Source: Toxonevra muliebris (taxonomy: Eukaryota; Arthropoda; Insecta; Diptera; Pallopteridae). From it: a stretch of DNA of 64,000 bases. Positions 34,052 through 46,199 of this stretch are shown here, piece by piece. The notes under the pieces are model-generated. The model was not told where the DNA came from. It was given only the letters and a program-made list of their open reading frames with translations, and searched no databases. Location: contig OY829326.1 of NCBI GenBank assembly GCA_963691655.1, positions 77,741,235 through 77,805,234 of the forward strand. The letters run 5' to 3'. Both the position numbers and the translations under genes were made by a program. Position 1 is the stretch's first letter. The number at the start of each line of letters is the position of its first letter.

Positions 34052-34929
34052 CAGGGTGACAATCGTAAAGTTACGCACACATTTCAGCAGTTATTTTCAA
34101 AAGGACGTACTTCCATTAAGTACAATTAAGTGTTAACATTGCTGAATATATAAGCATTCATTTGAACCCCACCTCATTCAATATAACCTCCTTAAGCCTG
34201 CACACATGCCTTCAATCGATCCGGAAATCGTAGGACTGTTCGCCGCAGGACTTCCTGATCAATTTCAGTCCAGGCTTTCTCTAATGAATTTGTCAGCGAC
34301 TCCAGACTGTGGTGTTGAGATGCACAAGCCTTACTCTCTAAAATACTCCAAATAGAGTAGTCCATTGGATTCAAGTCTGGGGAGTATGGTGGCCATTCTT
34401 GAGATGTTATGAATCCAGAAAAATTGTCTTTTATCCATGTTTCTGGTGTCTTTTATCCATGCCAGGGGTTCTGGCATTAGCGGAAACTCCAGCCCATACC
34501 ATAACGGAAGCTGGCTTTTGAACTCGGCCAACAGTCCTATTTTGTTGCGATGATGATGTTAGCCACATTCGGTCATTTTGCGCATTGAAATGTTGTTCAA
34601 CCGTGAAAATTTTTTCATCTGTAAACAAGATATTTTCAACATTTTTTAACACGGAGGAGCGTAGCAACGCCTTGCATCTTTGCAGTCGCAAATCTTTCTT
34701 TTTTTGTGTCAGATCTTGAGCTTTTCGGAGCTTGTACGGCTTAAGATTAAGCTTTGATTTTGCAATGATTCGCACTGCTTCACGGTTTCAAAATGTAATA
34801 ACAAAAATTCAAATGAAATTAAAAGCAAAGCCAATGATGAATGAATTTGCTTTTTAAATTAAAGTAACGGTAAATGGCAAAGCTTGCTGCTGAGTATTAA
34901 ACTTGCGTCACTTTACAATTGTCACCCTG
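34052..34929 (-). mobile_element. Tc1/mariner-type element, internally deleted
   Basis: The ends CAGGGTGACAATCGTAAAGT and CAGGGTGACAATTGTAAAGT (from the right) are bracketed by TA (34050-34051 and 34930-34931). It is 878 bp with a broken minus-strand transposase. Confidence 0.88.
34192..34775 (-). pseudogene. Tc1/mariner-superfamily transposase, frameshifted
   Basis: Three minus-strand frames form one degenerate transposase. 34431-34775 has ILFTDEKIFTVEQHFNAQND (first catalytic D-E block) and VMVWAGVS. 34331-34531 has FWIHNISRMATILPRL. 34192-34374 has NPMDYSIWSILESKACASQ, the third catalytic region (family pattern SPDLNPMDYSIW), and a C-terminus ending RLKACVQA. The N-terminal helix-turn-helix domains are missing, and a short duplication of TCTTTTATCCATG near 34430-34460 marks one rearrangement. 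Confidence 0.85.
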
Positions 34930-35254
34930 TATATACGAAAATTCTGAGAGGGTTACGGGGACATTCTAGTTTAAAATTTGAAAAACATCGATTTTTTTCT
35001 TCTTGATTATTGGATTTCTAATAGTTTCAGAAATACTCTCCTAAAATTTTAGTGAAAAATTCGAAGTGAAACGGAAATTATACATATAATTGTGCTATGG
35101 TGTACTAAAAAAGAGACATAATCTTCTAGTAACGGGTTTCAAGTTACTCAGGCAAATTTTTAAAACATCTTTCTATAAATGCCCTTTTCTCAAAATGATG
35201 TTCTCGAGTTCTACTGAACTGATTTTAAGGCATCAATGCGCTTTTGATTCGTTA

Positions 35255-35934
35255 GCGTCATGCCTATAAATGGATATGGAAAATCTAGTATCCAATTGTG
35301 AACAATGCCAATTAGTACGACCGAAGCCAACAAAATTGTTGCCGACCCATGCTTGGAAATCTCCTGGCAAGTTTTTGAACGAGTTCACGCTGACTTCATG
35401 GGACCATTTAGGAGAAAATATTTGTTTATATTCCAACATAACCACAAAAGCGACGTTAGAAGCATGTCGGGACATTTTTGCTATGTTTTATAAACAAGGA
35501 GCACCGTACCAGCCAGCTACGAACGGACAGGCTGTGCGTTTCTCGCTAACGATTAAACACATATTAAGTAAATGTAAGTAACAAAAATATTGAAAGCGTT
35601 ATATTATGAAGACAAGCTAGAGGACGGGTGAACCTGGAAACGACACGTGGATCAAATAAGGCGAATTGGAAACGAGATAACATCACGCGCTCCAAAGAAC
35701 TCAATGCCGAAAAGATCAGAGTCACAATCACAAGTCGAAAGAGAGAGTTTGCGTAGTATGCCAATGTTGTTAGTTACGGCGAAAGATCAGGCGGCCTTCA
35801 CTGGAGAGGCTACATTGAATCAACCGGAATTTAGTAGCCCCCAGGGAATGCCCCAAGACGAACCAGGAATGCTCGAGAACCACTCAACACCAGTCAACGA
35901 GGGAGCTGTAGGGGTTTCGGATAAATGTTTCTAG
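35255..35934 (+). pseudogene. Ty3/gypsy-type LTR retrotransposon integrase relic
   Basis: Frames read LVSNCEQCQLVRPKPTK, the last cysteines of the HHCC zinc-binding domain. Another frame gives WQVFERVHADFMGPF with the first catalytic aspartate. Then APYQPATNGQAVRF matches the APYHPATNGQAERF block of gypsy integrases. The central catalytic core between them is deleted. The C-terminal tail (TWKRHVDQIRRIG) leads into a proline/glutamate-rich end at 35934. Frameshifts near 35390 and 35575 disable it. Confidence 0.8.
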
Positions 35935-36103
35935 ATACGGCGATCAACTCGAACAACCAAACAACTAGACCGATGGCAATATCCTTGAATATCTTATGTA
36001 ATTAATTTCTCAATATCCAAATAATTTAGTAAAACATTTCAACTTGTTAATTTTCCATGTATTCTTACCATTTCCTATTTAATATTATTGGCTATGTATG
36101 CAT

Positions 36104-36300
36104 AAGAGGAAGATGTTAGGGTTAAGAATACTGTACTACATATAATTACTTTAAACGTAACAAATGTCAAATGCAAAGTAATAATAAAAAGCATTACATG
36201 AAAAGCAATCAAAGAGTACGGTTTCAGTTTGCAACAGTTTAAAAAAAATATTCAAACGTCTTTTCAACGGAAATTAGGTAATAGTCTTCTGCCCATTACA
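36104..36300 (+). repeat. Polypurine tract and probable 3' LTR of the gypsy-type relic
   Basis: AAGAGGAAGA (36104-36113) is a polypurine tract directly before TGTTAGGG (36114). The proposed LTR contains AATAAAAA near 36182 and ends at ...CCCATTACA (36300), satisfying TG...CA. Its 5' partner is not in the window. Confidence 0.6.
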
Positions 36301-36895
36301 CCACCATGGTTCGAATAGCTTCTAGCCGGAGCACTTTCTTCCATGCGCTCAACTTCACCCAGCCGGCGAAGCTGCTGGATGTTTACACATCTATATAAAT
36401 AGATAGAAGTACAGGTCGTCCATTTCATGGTCTCTTCTTCTTCGATACTTCGTCACCCACGCATTTGGACCATAGATCTTGCAAAATATCTTCGTTTCAA
36501 ATGCTCCTATAGCCTCTCATCATAGATCACTCAACGAGACTCTTTTTTCTGGTTGAAGCATTCTGCGCTGTATCGAAGATGACGATATTTGCTGCTCGAA
36601 TTCTCAAAATAAGATTATAATAATAATAACCATGTCAGAAACCTCGTTTGGTGTCAAATAGCGTGGAGAAGTTAGTTCCAATTTCCACTGCGTTGGTAGT
36701 GTCAGTCAGTGTATTTTTCCAAAGTCTAATGAGCTTCGTAGGTGTAAAAATGATCCCTAACCGTGCTGATGAATGAAACTTTATAACCGACGAATAAATG
36801 GTGGCTATTTATCTCGTTTCTTTGTCAGGATTTGGCATAGAGGGAATATCTGATCAATAGTTGACTTACTAGGCCTGAAACCATACTGATAATTT

Positions 36896-38198
36896 CATTG
36901 GCGGTTCTAGAATTCGGGTTTGGGGAGGGTTGATTTTTCTAAATTAAAGGATAAATATGAAACTCAATATCGGCCAAAACTCAGAACTATACCAAAAACT
37001 AGTGCAAAAATTTTATCAATGTTCACACCAAAAAATGCAGACCTAAAATTAAAAGATAACTGAAACAGAACTGAGACCAAATTTCAAACTAAAATTCAAT
37101 AGAAATTTAAGGAGAAATTTCGACCAAATTCCAAACTAAAACTTAAAACACAGATCGAAGTTCAAACCAAGAAAAGACCAAAACATTGATTAAAAAAAAA
37201 TACAAAAGGAGGCCAAATTCAGACTACAACTTACACTAAAAACCCAAAATTCTGATCGAATCCAAACCAAAATCAGTTCAAAATTCAGAAAAAATTTCAA
37301 ACCAAAAACCAGCCAAAATATCTGATGAATATTCACTCCAAAAAGTTTGAACACAAATACAGACAAAAAGTAGACAAAACTGTAGACCGAATTCAGACAA
37401 CAAATTAAACAAAAACTGGACCGAAATTTCAGCCGAATTCAGACCAAAATTTACAACAAAATTCAGACCGGTTTCGGACCGATATTCAGACCAAAACTCG
37501 TGTCAAAATCAAACCAATTCAGTCCAAAATTTTGACATCAACTAAAACTAAGATTAAAACTGAGGTTAAAAAAAACAATATTCAGACCAGAAATCAGATC
37601 AAACGCTGAGAAAACACTGATCTGAGCAAAATTTTGACAACAATTTAGGCTAAGAGTTACATCAAAACTAAGACCAGCAAGAATTCAAATACAGGCCGAA
37701 AGCAAATCAAAATTTAGACCTAACGCAGATTAAAGCTCAAATAAATTCAGACCTAAAATCAAAATAAAATTCTGACATACAATCAAACCAAAGCGGACAA
37801 AAACGTAAAAGTTAAACCAAACCAAAATTCAGTGCAAAACTCAACCCAAAAACTGTACCATTATCAAGCTTTCTAAAAGTAATATATCTATAAACTGAAA
37901 TTGCAGATTTAATGAAGTCTGAAGGTATTGGCAAGTCCAGCATGGCGGCTTATCAGAATTGATTCAAATATCCGACCCCATTTTAATATTTATATTAAAT
38001 TATTATTATTAAAATAAATATAATATAAAATAACATTTTAAATCCTAAAGTTCTTCGGAAATCGAAATATCTTATCAAAAAATGACTACTTCCTACAAAT
38101 ATACTGCTCTTCGCATATATTTGGTAAATCAAGATTGTAGAGTTCTGCGGGGAGGAAGGGATTCAGTCCCTATAGCTTCCCCTCTAGACCCGCCACTG
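36896..38198. mobile_element. Nonautonomous element with CAGTGGCGG ends, carrying a satellite-like array
   Basis: The left end CATTGGCGGTTCTAGA and the right end (read inward) CAGTGGCGGGTCTAGA are inverted repeats. The flanks are GATAATTT (36888-36895) and GATATGGT (38199-38206). Removing the element with one 8-bp flank copy restores the reverse transcriptase frame (RPY|QYGFRP). This makes the boundaries convincing although the flanks match at only 5 of 8. It is hAT-like by target length. Confidence 0.8.
36950..37860. repeat. About 900-bp degenerate array of CAGACCAAAATT-like units
   Basis: The array has dozens of variants of AATTCAGACCAAAA with drifting spacing of about 10-20 bases. It is strongly A- and C-rich and G-poor on the + strand. 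It occupies most of the CAGTGGCGG element. Confidence 0.85.
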
Positions 38199-38768
38199 GA
38201 TATGGTCTAATCAGTTTGTTGACGATGGACTTCAGTCTTTCACACAATATGCTCGATAGATTCTTGTATGCGATATTAAGGACGCCTATCCCACAGTAAT
38301 TGAAGAAAATGTTGAGATCTACTCTCTTGGGGATTGGGCAAAGTACGCTTAGATTCCAATCACTGAACATGCTTTCAACCGACCATATTCTGCATGAGAG
38401 TTCGTGCATGCATTTTGAAAGCTCTTTGCCTCCGATCTTAAGCAACTCTACACCCGCAATTTTATTATTCTTCAGGCGAGCAAGTACTAAAATATAATCC
38501 CCAGGCCAAATCGGCAGTGTATATAGAAACCCGAATTTATGTAAATGATTCCAGTTGCACATACTTTAGATCTAAAACTAATTAAGTAGTGTTGTATAGG
38601 ACAATTTTGGAAAATATCCAAATACGAAATCCATTTAGTTCAAACACTTATTTAGAAAGTGGAATGTATAGAAAAATTCACTGCTGCTCAAAATACTAGA
38701 CGGAAAAGAGATCGAGATTGAATAAGAGCAAGCCCAATCAAGCAGCACCAAATGCCAATAGTCATTAA

Positions 38769-39337
38769 CCCTTTCCTCGTAGAGGGGGGTAAAACCACTA
38801 ACTTTCCGATTTTTGAACTTTAGCTCGATAACTATGCCCGATAGACCCATACATCAAAAGATGACTGCATTTTACTCTTGATATGCGAAGCTTTATCTCA
38901 AGATATCAAGCTACAGCTGTTCTACGAAACCCCTACAGTTGGTGGTTTTACCCACTGGTGGTATTAAATAAATTTAGCTTATTGGCTGTTACACGGACGC
39001 AAGCATGAAAGCCTGTCTGAAAGAGAGAGGTAGAAAAAATAGGTAGTGATTAAGTCAAAACCTTAACAGGAAAAATTCATTCTATAATTTTTTGCATTAA
39101 TATTTTGAATAAAAAAAAATTATTTGTTAAATCCTTATATGTTTGTAAAAAATAAGTGAATATGAAAATTAAAAAGTCAAGAAAATGATAATGATGATTT
39201 TGTTTAGTTTTCATAAAAGACAAATAAGGATATGTAGAAGTGTGAAATTTGGTGTCAAAATTGTGAAAGTCTTAAGAGAGAAGATTCCATCACAAAGGTT
39301 TTATATAGGGCTCGATTGAAATTTTGAGATGAAAGGG
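38769..39337. mobile_element. TTAA-flanked piggyBac-type element
   Basis: TTAA at 38765-38768 and 39338-39341 flanks CCCTTTCCTCG and, from the right, CCCTTTCATCTC. Internal inverted pieces GTAAAACCACTAAC and GTTGGTGGTTTTACCC lie at 38790 and 38938. Confidence 0.6.
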
Positions 39338-39341
39338 TTAA

Positions 39342-41143
39342 GTTAACGCCCATAAATAGAAGGTTACAATAAATAAATAAAATAAAAATTCTGATCATCC
39401 ATTTACATCAGATATTGCCAAAACATATGCACATAAGAAACCGATAAACTCAAAACGATGTTACAGCTTCACTTTGCCGCTGTAAAGAATTAATTCTCGC
39501 CTTTTTCGATAAGTATATCGAATATTTTGATCGTTGCTCCTGAATTTAAAAAAAAAAACATTTTAAAGGAACAAATAAATTTAAGCTTCCCTGTTTCTCA
39601 ACAACATTGGGGGCCAAGGAAGACTCCAACCAAAGATGGAGTAAAATGATATCACACAAATTTTTTTTTACTTATTATCCACACACACACAACTCAATAA
39701 TTACTACAAATTTATTGAACAATTAATTAAAAATATAATAAGGTGTTAAATGAAATCACTTGAACAACGGTGATAAATATTTATGATTTACTAACTTAAG
39801 TTATATATATCGCATACATGTGTATGATATGTAGTAGCTATTTTTGGTAATACCTACTTGATGATTAGATATTAATACAAAAAATAATAAAACAAAAATA
39901 TAAAATAGGAATGCGATAGAAAACACTAGTAGCGAGCAGCTGCAATTTATTGTAGTAGTACGAGACGGAATTTATTTAAGGGTGATTCTGTCATAAATGT
40001 TATTTAGTTAATTGAAAGGAAGTGTATGCTCTAAAACAAGCGGATATTATTTGTGTATTTTCCCGTATCGATTGCTTGAAACAATGAAAGGCAGGTGTTA
40101 TTTATATTAATTTATTTAATAATCAAATTTATGTATGGTGCAATTAATTTATTGTGGTGTAAAAGAAATAAAATATTCTAAATTGCTACTTCCAATGAAA
40201 ATGTTAATAACTTAAGAACTCTATAAATTTTCTTCAAAGCTATACAATTTGTTGTATTCCATTCTCTGAAATAGAAAACGCTAAATATCAAAAAATTAAT
40301 AATAACTTTTTTGTAGTGAATGAAATGACATAAAAAATGAGCGATTTATGGATAAATAACTCTGCTAATTAAGGACAAAGTTAAAAAAAATGGAAAACTG
40401 TGTCTTATTTCGTTTGATAGATGTTCTATCCGAAAGCAAAATATATTCTTGAAGTGCGCGTTTTTTAGTTTTAAACTTATCAGAAAGTAAAATTAAAAAA
40501 TTAACATTTCATTCGAAAATTAAATACGCTAACTATAGATTTTGTTAAACAAATTAGTAGTTTATGGACTGTATTAAATCATTGCTTGTATACAAAATCG
40601 AGTATCTCTAAGTCAAGATTAATGTTATTTATTAATTACTTGCGGAAAAATGATAGTGGACAAAATTGTTTTAAATTTTTGAGTTTGTTTTTTAAGAAAA
40701 AAATACTTTGATTTGGTTATTTTAATAGGTGATGATATTTGAAAAGTTTCCAGTTGCTAAATGAAGGAAATTTTTAAATAAATTTATAACTTAACATTTT
40801 GAAGCACGCATTTTCCTGAAAATTATCATAAAAATGGTTTCATTATAAGTTTTTAGCGTCGCTGATCACAAATCTTTTATCAGATTTTCAAAATTCAAAA
40901 TGGTGAATTCAAATAAAATTAACTCTGATTGTGGTTTAAATTAGCATGTGGAGGTTTTTTGAACCGTCGTCGTTAAAGAGCTTGTTAGTACCGCGAAGCC
41001 AATTAGGGCTAACGCACAGTTTTGATACCATATCCCGACTGGCTTAGGAGTTCATTTAGACTTATTTCACCTAGTTCCCCAAGGTTATTTAATTAAAGTT
41101 TGCCCAGGATCTTTATCCCTGTTCATCTCAAACCCGGGCATTC
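39342..41143. other. Long AT-rich stretch, no gene recognised
   Basis: 1.8 kb with no frame above background and no inverted repeat I could pair. It ends in a (GA) tract at about 41144-41160. Confidence 0.5.
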
Positions 41144-41164
41144 ACAGAGAGAGAGAGAGAATTA

Positions 41165-42630
41165 GTCTTTTTTTCCTCCGGATATTTGCAGCTGTGTTAT
41201 GTGTGTTTTGTAGAGATTTGTCGCTTGACCGATTTTAGTGGTGTAAATACTTGTTCGACCAAGGATTCTTGCAGGGTAGAGCCTTTACGGGCCAGCTCGA
41301 CTGCCTTTTCAATACTCTCTATATTCCAGTGTCCCGGGACCCATACCAAGGTAATATTATGTTGTCAGGATAGATCCGTAAAACTTTTTTTATACTGCTT
41401 TACCAGATTAGATGTTGTAACGGCTGAATCAAGAGCCCTGATTGTGGCCTGGCTTTCTGAAAGGATATCGATGTGTACCTTAAAGGGTGATCTGCCTTTT
41501 GCAACCTGTTTAGAATCAATCAACCTTGAAGTTCCTAAAGAACGTCATGAACGGGGTGGTGTAATCTGGTTTGTTTGGAATTTGTCGCCCTTGTAACATG
41601 AGCAGACTGCCATGGCCGTAAAGTCTTTCTGTACAGCGGCTCGCTTCCCTTAACCTTATCGCGCCCATGGTTGCTGTCTGTTAGATAAAGAGATCTATTG
41701 GCATAAGACGCGCAAGAGTATTTAGGGCCGCAGTGGGGCATGACCGTTGTGCTCCTGTTACTTCTACGCACGGTGATCGTTGAATACGTTCTAATTTTGT
41801 TACGGTGTTGATGGCTTTCCACCACACCAAAGATCCGTAAATTAAGATTGGTTGGAGGCCCCATCACCTACAAATAATTCGTTTACAGACATTGAAGCTC
41901 GCTTTTTTCATCCGGTGTTCTGTGTTTATTCTCCAGTTCAGCTTAGGATCCAGGATAACTCTTACGTACCTAACATTGGTTGACAGGGTTAGCATTTGGC
42001 CCTTGAATTGAGAAGGGGCAAAGTTTGGTATTTTAGTTCTGTTGGTGAATAGCATTAATCCTGTCTTACGTGGATTTAATCCAAGTCCACATCCTGCGGT
42101 TCAGAGACTGAGTTCCTCCAGTGCCTTTTCCATGATCACGTTGAGGCACAACCCTGATGCCATTAGAGTCACGACGTCCGCAAATGTCACAACCTTGGCA
42201 CCTCCTCTGTTCAATTTTTGTTTTTATTGGTTTGAAATCATTCGCTTTTTCATGACCTTTTTTACCTGCCTTCGGTATAACGACGACCTTTACTCGTTTC
42301 CAGCTTGCCGGTATGTGGATAAGTTTCAGATACCATATAAATATTTCACGTAACAAGGGTGACACCTGATCTAGAGTTACCTATAACATGATGGAAATGA
42401 TGGTGTCTGGGCCTGGTGACTCTAATAGTGAAAAATTTTAATTGCCCATGCGATGCTCTCTTCAGTGATTATTTCGGTTGGCACCTGCGCTGTGTCAATT
42501 GTGGGGAGCTCCGCAGACTCACAATCGTTGCCGTTGCTTTTGAAAGACTCAAATTTCTTTTTTACAATGGGCAGACAAAATTTTGAAATTAACTATGAAG
42601 GGTACCGCTCTCAGCCGACCTCGGAAGTGG
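41165..42630 (-). pseudogene. R1/LOA/Jockey-group retrotransposon: RT fragments and RNase H relic
   Basis: The minus strand carries SLLESPGPDTI (about 42400), then HIPASWKRVKVVVIPKAGKK at 42365-42066. After a deletion of the central RT comes MLFTNRTKIPNF and VILDPKLNWRINTEHRMKKA (42055-41864). An RNase H domain follows at about 41480-41250, with ILSESQATIRALDS and ITLVWVPGHWNIESIEKAVE. The order RT then RNase H is typical of the I/R1/LOA groups. Frameshifts separate every block. Confidence 0.8.
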
Positions 42631-42731
42631 CGGATATTGTCTAAATTTTTTTCTCATATCATTAAATTTTATATATATTTTTTGTAAATATTTTGTGCTT
42701 ACTGCATTTTTTCATGTTCGAAAACTTTGTA

Positions 42732-43766
42732 CAGTAGAATCGCGATAATTCGTATCGCATTAATTCGAAAATCTCAATAATTCGTAATCAACTGCTGGCC
42801 CCTTAAAAAATTGCTTTAATTCGTAAAAATTCCATATATTTTGGTCCCCTCGCTAATTCGTATTTTTTTCAATACAAAGTCCGTTTAACCTCTTATAAAT
42901 TGAAATTGGTTGTTGACAACCTCTTATAATTCGTAATGCAAATCAAAATTACTATGTATGGCACTATGATTCGAAAAAAATCAATCATAGTAGATATCTA
43001 CGTTCATTTTTTTTACGGAATTTTTTGTGTTTTTCGTGGTTGACAAGATACGCGAGGAGAGCCTTAAACAACTAAAAATTATAGGCTTTTTAGAACATGG
43101 TTTGTAATGGGGTCCAATAATGTACATAGGTGCATACATATTTCAGTTGAATGAATAATTGTTTTTGCTTTTTCTTTCTATTAAAGAAATTGAAAAAAAC
43201 GTCAATTCGTATTTTTCTTATTTTAACTTCGTTTGTATGTCGGAATAATGTTCGAAAACTCAAGTAAAATGGATGGGATGGTTTCCATTTTATTAAAGTT
43301 TTTTTTTAAATACTGATGGTGGCTGTCAATGAGTGGATTGTATACATGCAGCTTCATCGCCCTAAGTTGCCGTTGGGAGGTTACTCTGTAGTTCGATTCG
43401 AGAGAAAATTTACTCGAATTCGAACGATTGGTACTCTAGAAAATATTTTTGAATAATATTTGTTCGATGTTCAGATTTAATTTTGTGCCTTTCGGATCGA
43501 ATTTGGCATTCGAATAGAACTGCCTTTCGAATCGAACTACAGACTAACCCCCCTGGTTACAAAGGTTATAGAAGACATTATACCTCATTGGAAAACTTAT
43601 GGAATTTATTTTAATATTTGCATGAAATATTGAAGAAATTCAACCAGATTTTGAGAAAAAACTCCGAGATGAAAGGGTTACATCAAAATATCGTTAAATC
43701 GAAAACCTCTGTAATTCGTAAAAAATTGCAGGTCCTTTGCGACTACGAATTATCGGGACTCTACTG
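42732..43766. mobile_element. pogo/Tigger-like nonautonomous element with AATTCGTA repeats
   Basis: The ends CAGTAGAATCGCGATAATTC and CAGTAGAGTCCCGATAATTC (from the right) lie between TA dinucleotides (42730-42731 and 43767-43768). AATTCGTA occurs repeatedly in both subterminal regions, likely transposase-binding repeats. There is no transposase. Confidence 0.8.
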
Positions 43767-43799
43767 TATTAGTATTTTACGAGTTGTAACTCAAGAAGC

Positions 43800-44310
43800 A
43801 GTTTCTCGTTGTTGATAAACATAACTGTACTTTACAAACCTTGCAAATCCATGCACTTCTTCTGTGATCGGTTTTTGTGAAGCAAAAAGCACATCGTCGG
43901 GAATTTCCAGTATGTACCGGTAAGATTCGCCGCTTCGTTTTTCAATTGGCACTTGAGGTTTGTGATGACCGACAACTGTGGATTAGCGTTTTCTTCCTTT
44001 CGACTTCAGTTTTGTCCGTGATTTATTTGTTTATCTGGTATTTTGCTCTTGCATGCAAAAATATGGGTTTTCTACAGTGAAATCATGAGATGAATGCCAG
44101 TAAAAAAGTTGTCAAAATAAACATTGTGATTTTCACAAAGAAGCTCACGCGTAAGGTCTATTACAACTCTTGCTCTTTACTGCTTTTCAGTATTCCCTGT
44201 CTTGCCAATATATGCTTTGAATTCGCACAAGTAACTTGATTCGTCAGAGCGTACCCAACACTTGCACCCTTATTTTATTAGTTTAGCCATACGCACATAC
44301 TAGTCATAAA
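43800..44310 (-). pseudogene. piggyBac-like transposase fragment
   Basis: The minus strand reads CKCWVRSDESSYLCEFKAYIG (about 44260-44200), then ARVVIDLTRELL and NHNVYFDNFFTGIHLM, which carries the DNFF catalytic block. Further on come LKCQLKNEAANLTGT-like and KNRSQKKCMD pieces. Stops break the frame, and the N-terminus and most of the C-terminus are absent. Confidence 0.7.
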
Positions 44311-45331
44311 AACTCTTTTTAAAAATGATATTTTTGTTAATAGTGAATTATTTTAATTTATACCCAAGATCCCGTTTTGATGTGTAAAATCCCTTTCGCT
44401 CTTTTGGAGTGAAGAAACTCCAATTTATGGATGAAATCACAACTGACGACACTGTGTGGTAGAAGTATTAACCAGACAATAGGTCTTTTCACGTATACAA
44501 TAATCATTACTAGTTTTAATATTTTTACTGGAAATTTGTTCGCGTACGCAAAAAAAAAAATAGTAAAAGAGAGCAAAACGGGAGAGTAAATTAAGAGAAA
44601 ATTGAGTTTTACCAAAATTTTACTGGATAAATTTCTAGTAGTATAAATAGCAAATAAAGTTTTTGTTCAAAATTTTTAGATAAAGTACAAGTACAACTCC
44701 GATATAAGCGAATTTAATTTCAACAATTTGCACAAAACTGTTTCTGTAGTATGCTGCATCTGCAAAATCGGAAATCAGTAATTACTCAATTAATTTTGAT
44801 GCTTACCCGATTAAAAATCCTGCGCGAACAGTTAACCTCGAGCTTTCCTGCGTTTTCCATTATTTTTATTTGAAATACAAACAAACAAATATAACTTTTT
44901 AAATAATTGAAAAATTTTATTCAAACAGCTTACTAATAAATTTAACTGATTTTCCATTTTCGTACTTTCTCTGATCATTCTTTTTTGAAAGAGCATTTTT
45001 CTTACGCTCTTAAATTTTTTTAATTGTAAAATTCTACTATTTAAGTAGGCAAACAGACTTAATAATAAGGCAGAGCTTTGTTGCTATACAATCCCGGAAA
45101 TGTCAAAAACATAAGAACAAATGCATGGGGAACAAACAAAACGTTAAAAAAGATTTTGACAGTTCTGAATATCTTCATAGAAAAAAAAATTAAAGAAAAA
45201 GAAGACTGAGTTGCCGCTATTATAAATCCGCATTGAATAAGACATTGATTTATTTCTTTTAATCTAAAGAGAGATATTTCCAAAAAAAAAAAAAACATTT
45301 TTTATGGTACGGCCGATTCTAGAACGGCTCG
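44311..45331. other. Intergenic, no gene recognised
   Basis: AT-rich sequence with short frames only. Confidence 0.5.
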
Positions 45332-45890
45332 ATGGGGTACGTGGATCGAGCAGTTGTATTTGATAAAACTTCTGAATTTATAAATCAACTCGATCCAACC
45401 GAAGCTGAATGCATAACTCGGGCGAAAGTGGCGATTGACAATCCAAGAACCAAAAATAATTTGGCAGTTATTAAATGCAACTTTTCCTGTTTACCAATGA
45501 CTATCAAGCAGCTTGAAGCAAGTGGGGTGGCACTCGCGGACTCAATTCGAAAATTCAAATCGATCGAAGAAAACTTCAAATCAATTCCACAAAGAAAAGA
45601 ATTTCACGAAAAGTTTAAATACATTGAAAACAAAAATAAGGGTTTAGGAACTCTGAATAAAATTACACATATTTTGGAAGGAGGAACCCTTGAAGAGGAA
45701 GATGATTTAATTGATTCCGACGGAATTAGAAGCGTTTCAATTTTCACCCATTACATCCTGCGATGTAGAACGATCTTTCTCTGCCTACAAAAGAGTTTTT
45801 GAGGATTGTCGCCGATCATTTGTTTTTGAAAACTTAAAAAAACTTGTTGCTGCAATATTCATTGTAACAAATTTCTTTAAAACTTTTTAA
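45332..45890 (+). pseudogene. hAT transposase C-terminal fragment, frameshifted
   Basis: The first frame (45332-45802) includes LDPTEAECITRAKVAIDN and a helical, charged segment. In a second frame from about 45745 it continues with PITSCDVERSFSAYKRVF, FENLKKLVAA and a stop near 45888. The SCDVERSFS block is the hallmark of the hAT dimerisation domain. The DDE parts upstream are missing. A matching TAGAGTTC-type terminus lies at 46200-46218. Confidence 0.75.
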
Positions 45891-46199
45891 AGCAAATATC
45901 TTGATAACACATATATTTATTATCCATATTTCTTGAATTTTTCGTCCATAAATACATACATATTTCGGTAGTTTTTCTTACATATTTTAGTTAACCCTAC
46001 ATATTATTAATATGATATTATTAATACAGTAATATGATATTACAAAACATACTAAAAAAAAACATTATTATTATTAATAAAGTTAAATAACTGTGTATTA
46101 CTTATAGTGTAAAAATAGCAATTTGTCAGCTTATGTATCAAGTAATCGGCATCTCCTACCTACTGTTCTTGGCTTAAGACCAAATTTATGCCGATGCCG

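Larger units (their letters stand above)
33556..34952. mobile_element. TTAA-flanked element carrying a Tc1-like insertion
   Basis: TTAA at 33552-33555 precedes CCCTCTCAGGAGAATGTGTA. The right end reads, from 34952, CCCTCTCAGAATTTTCGTAT, with TTAC in place of TTAA. The related copy ending at 25735 lacks the Tc1 insertion. Subtracting that insertion leaves about 520 bp of noncoding element. Confidence 0.65.
36301..38562 (-). pseudogene. Non-LTR retrotransposon reverse transcriptase relic, split by an insertion
   Basis: The minus strand reads LARLKNNKIAGVELLKIGG and CRIWSVESMFSDWNLSVLCP, then ERLKSIVNKLIRPY (38562 to about 38199). After a 1.3-kb insertion it resumes with QYGFRPSKSTIDQIF (about 36887-36840). 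Further C-terminal blocks AFETKIFCKIYGPNAW (about 36500) and LGEVERMEESAPAR (about 36345) match the end of reverse transcriptases of this class. The stretch containing the YADD-type motif is deleted or too worn to read. Confidence 0.8.

Noticed and set aside
36950..37860. A CRISPR array or a coding repeat protein
   Set aside because: Units are irregular in length and sequence, with no constant repeat/spacer pattern. All frames have stops.
41186..41596. A 136-codon + strand gene
   Set aside because: It is the antisense of an RNase H-like domain of a retrotransposon on the minus strand.
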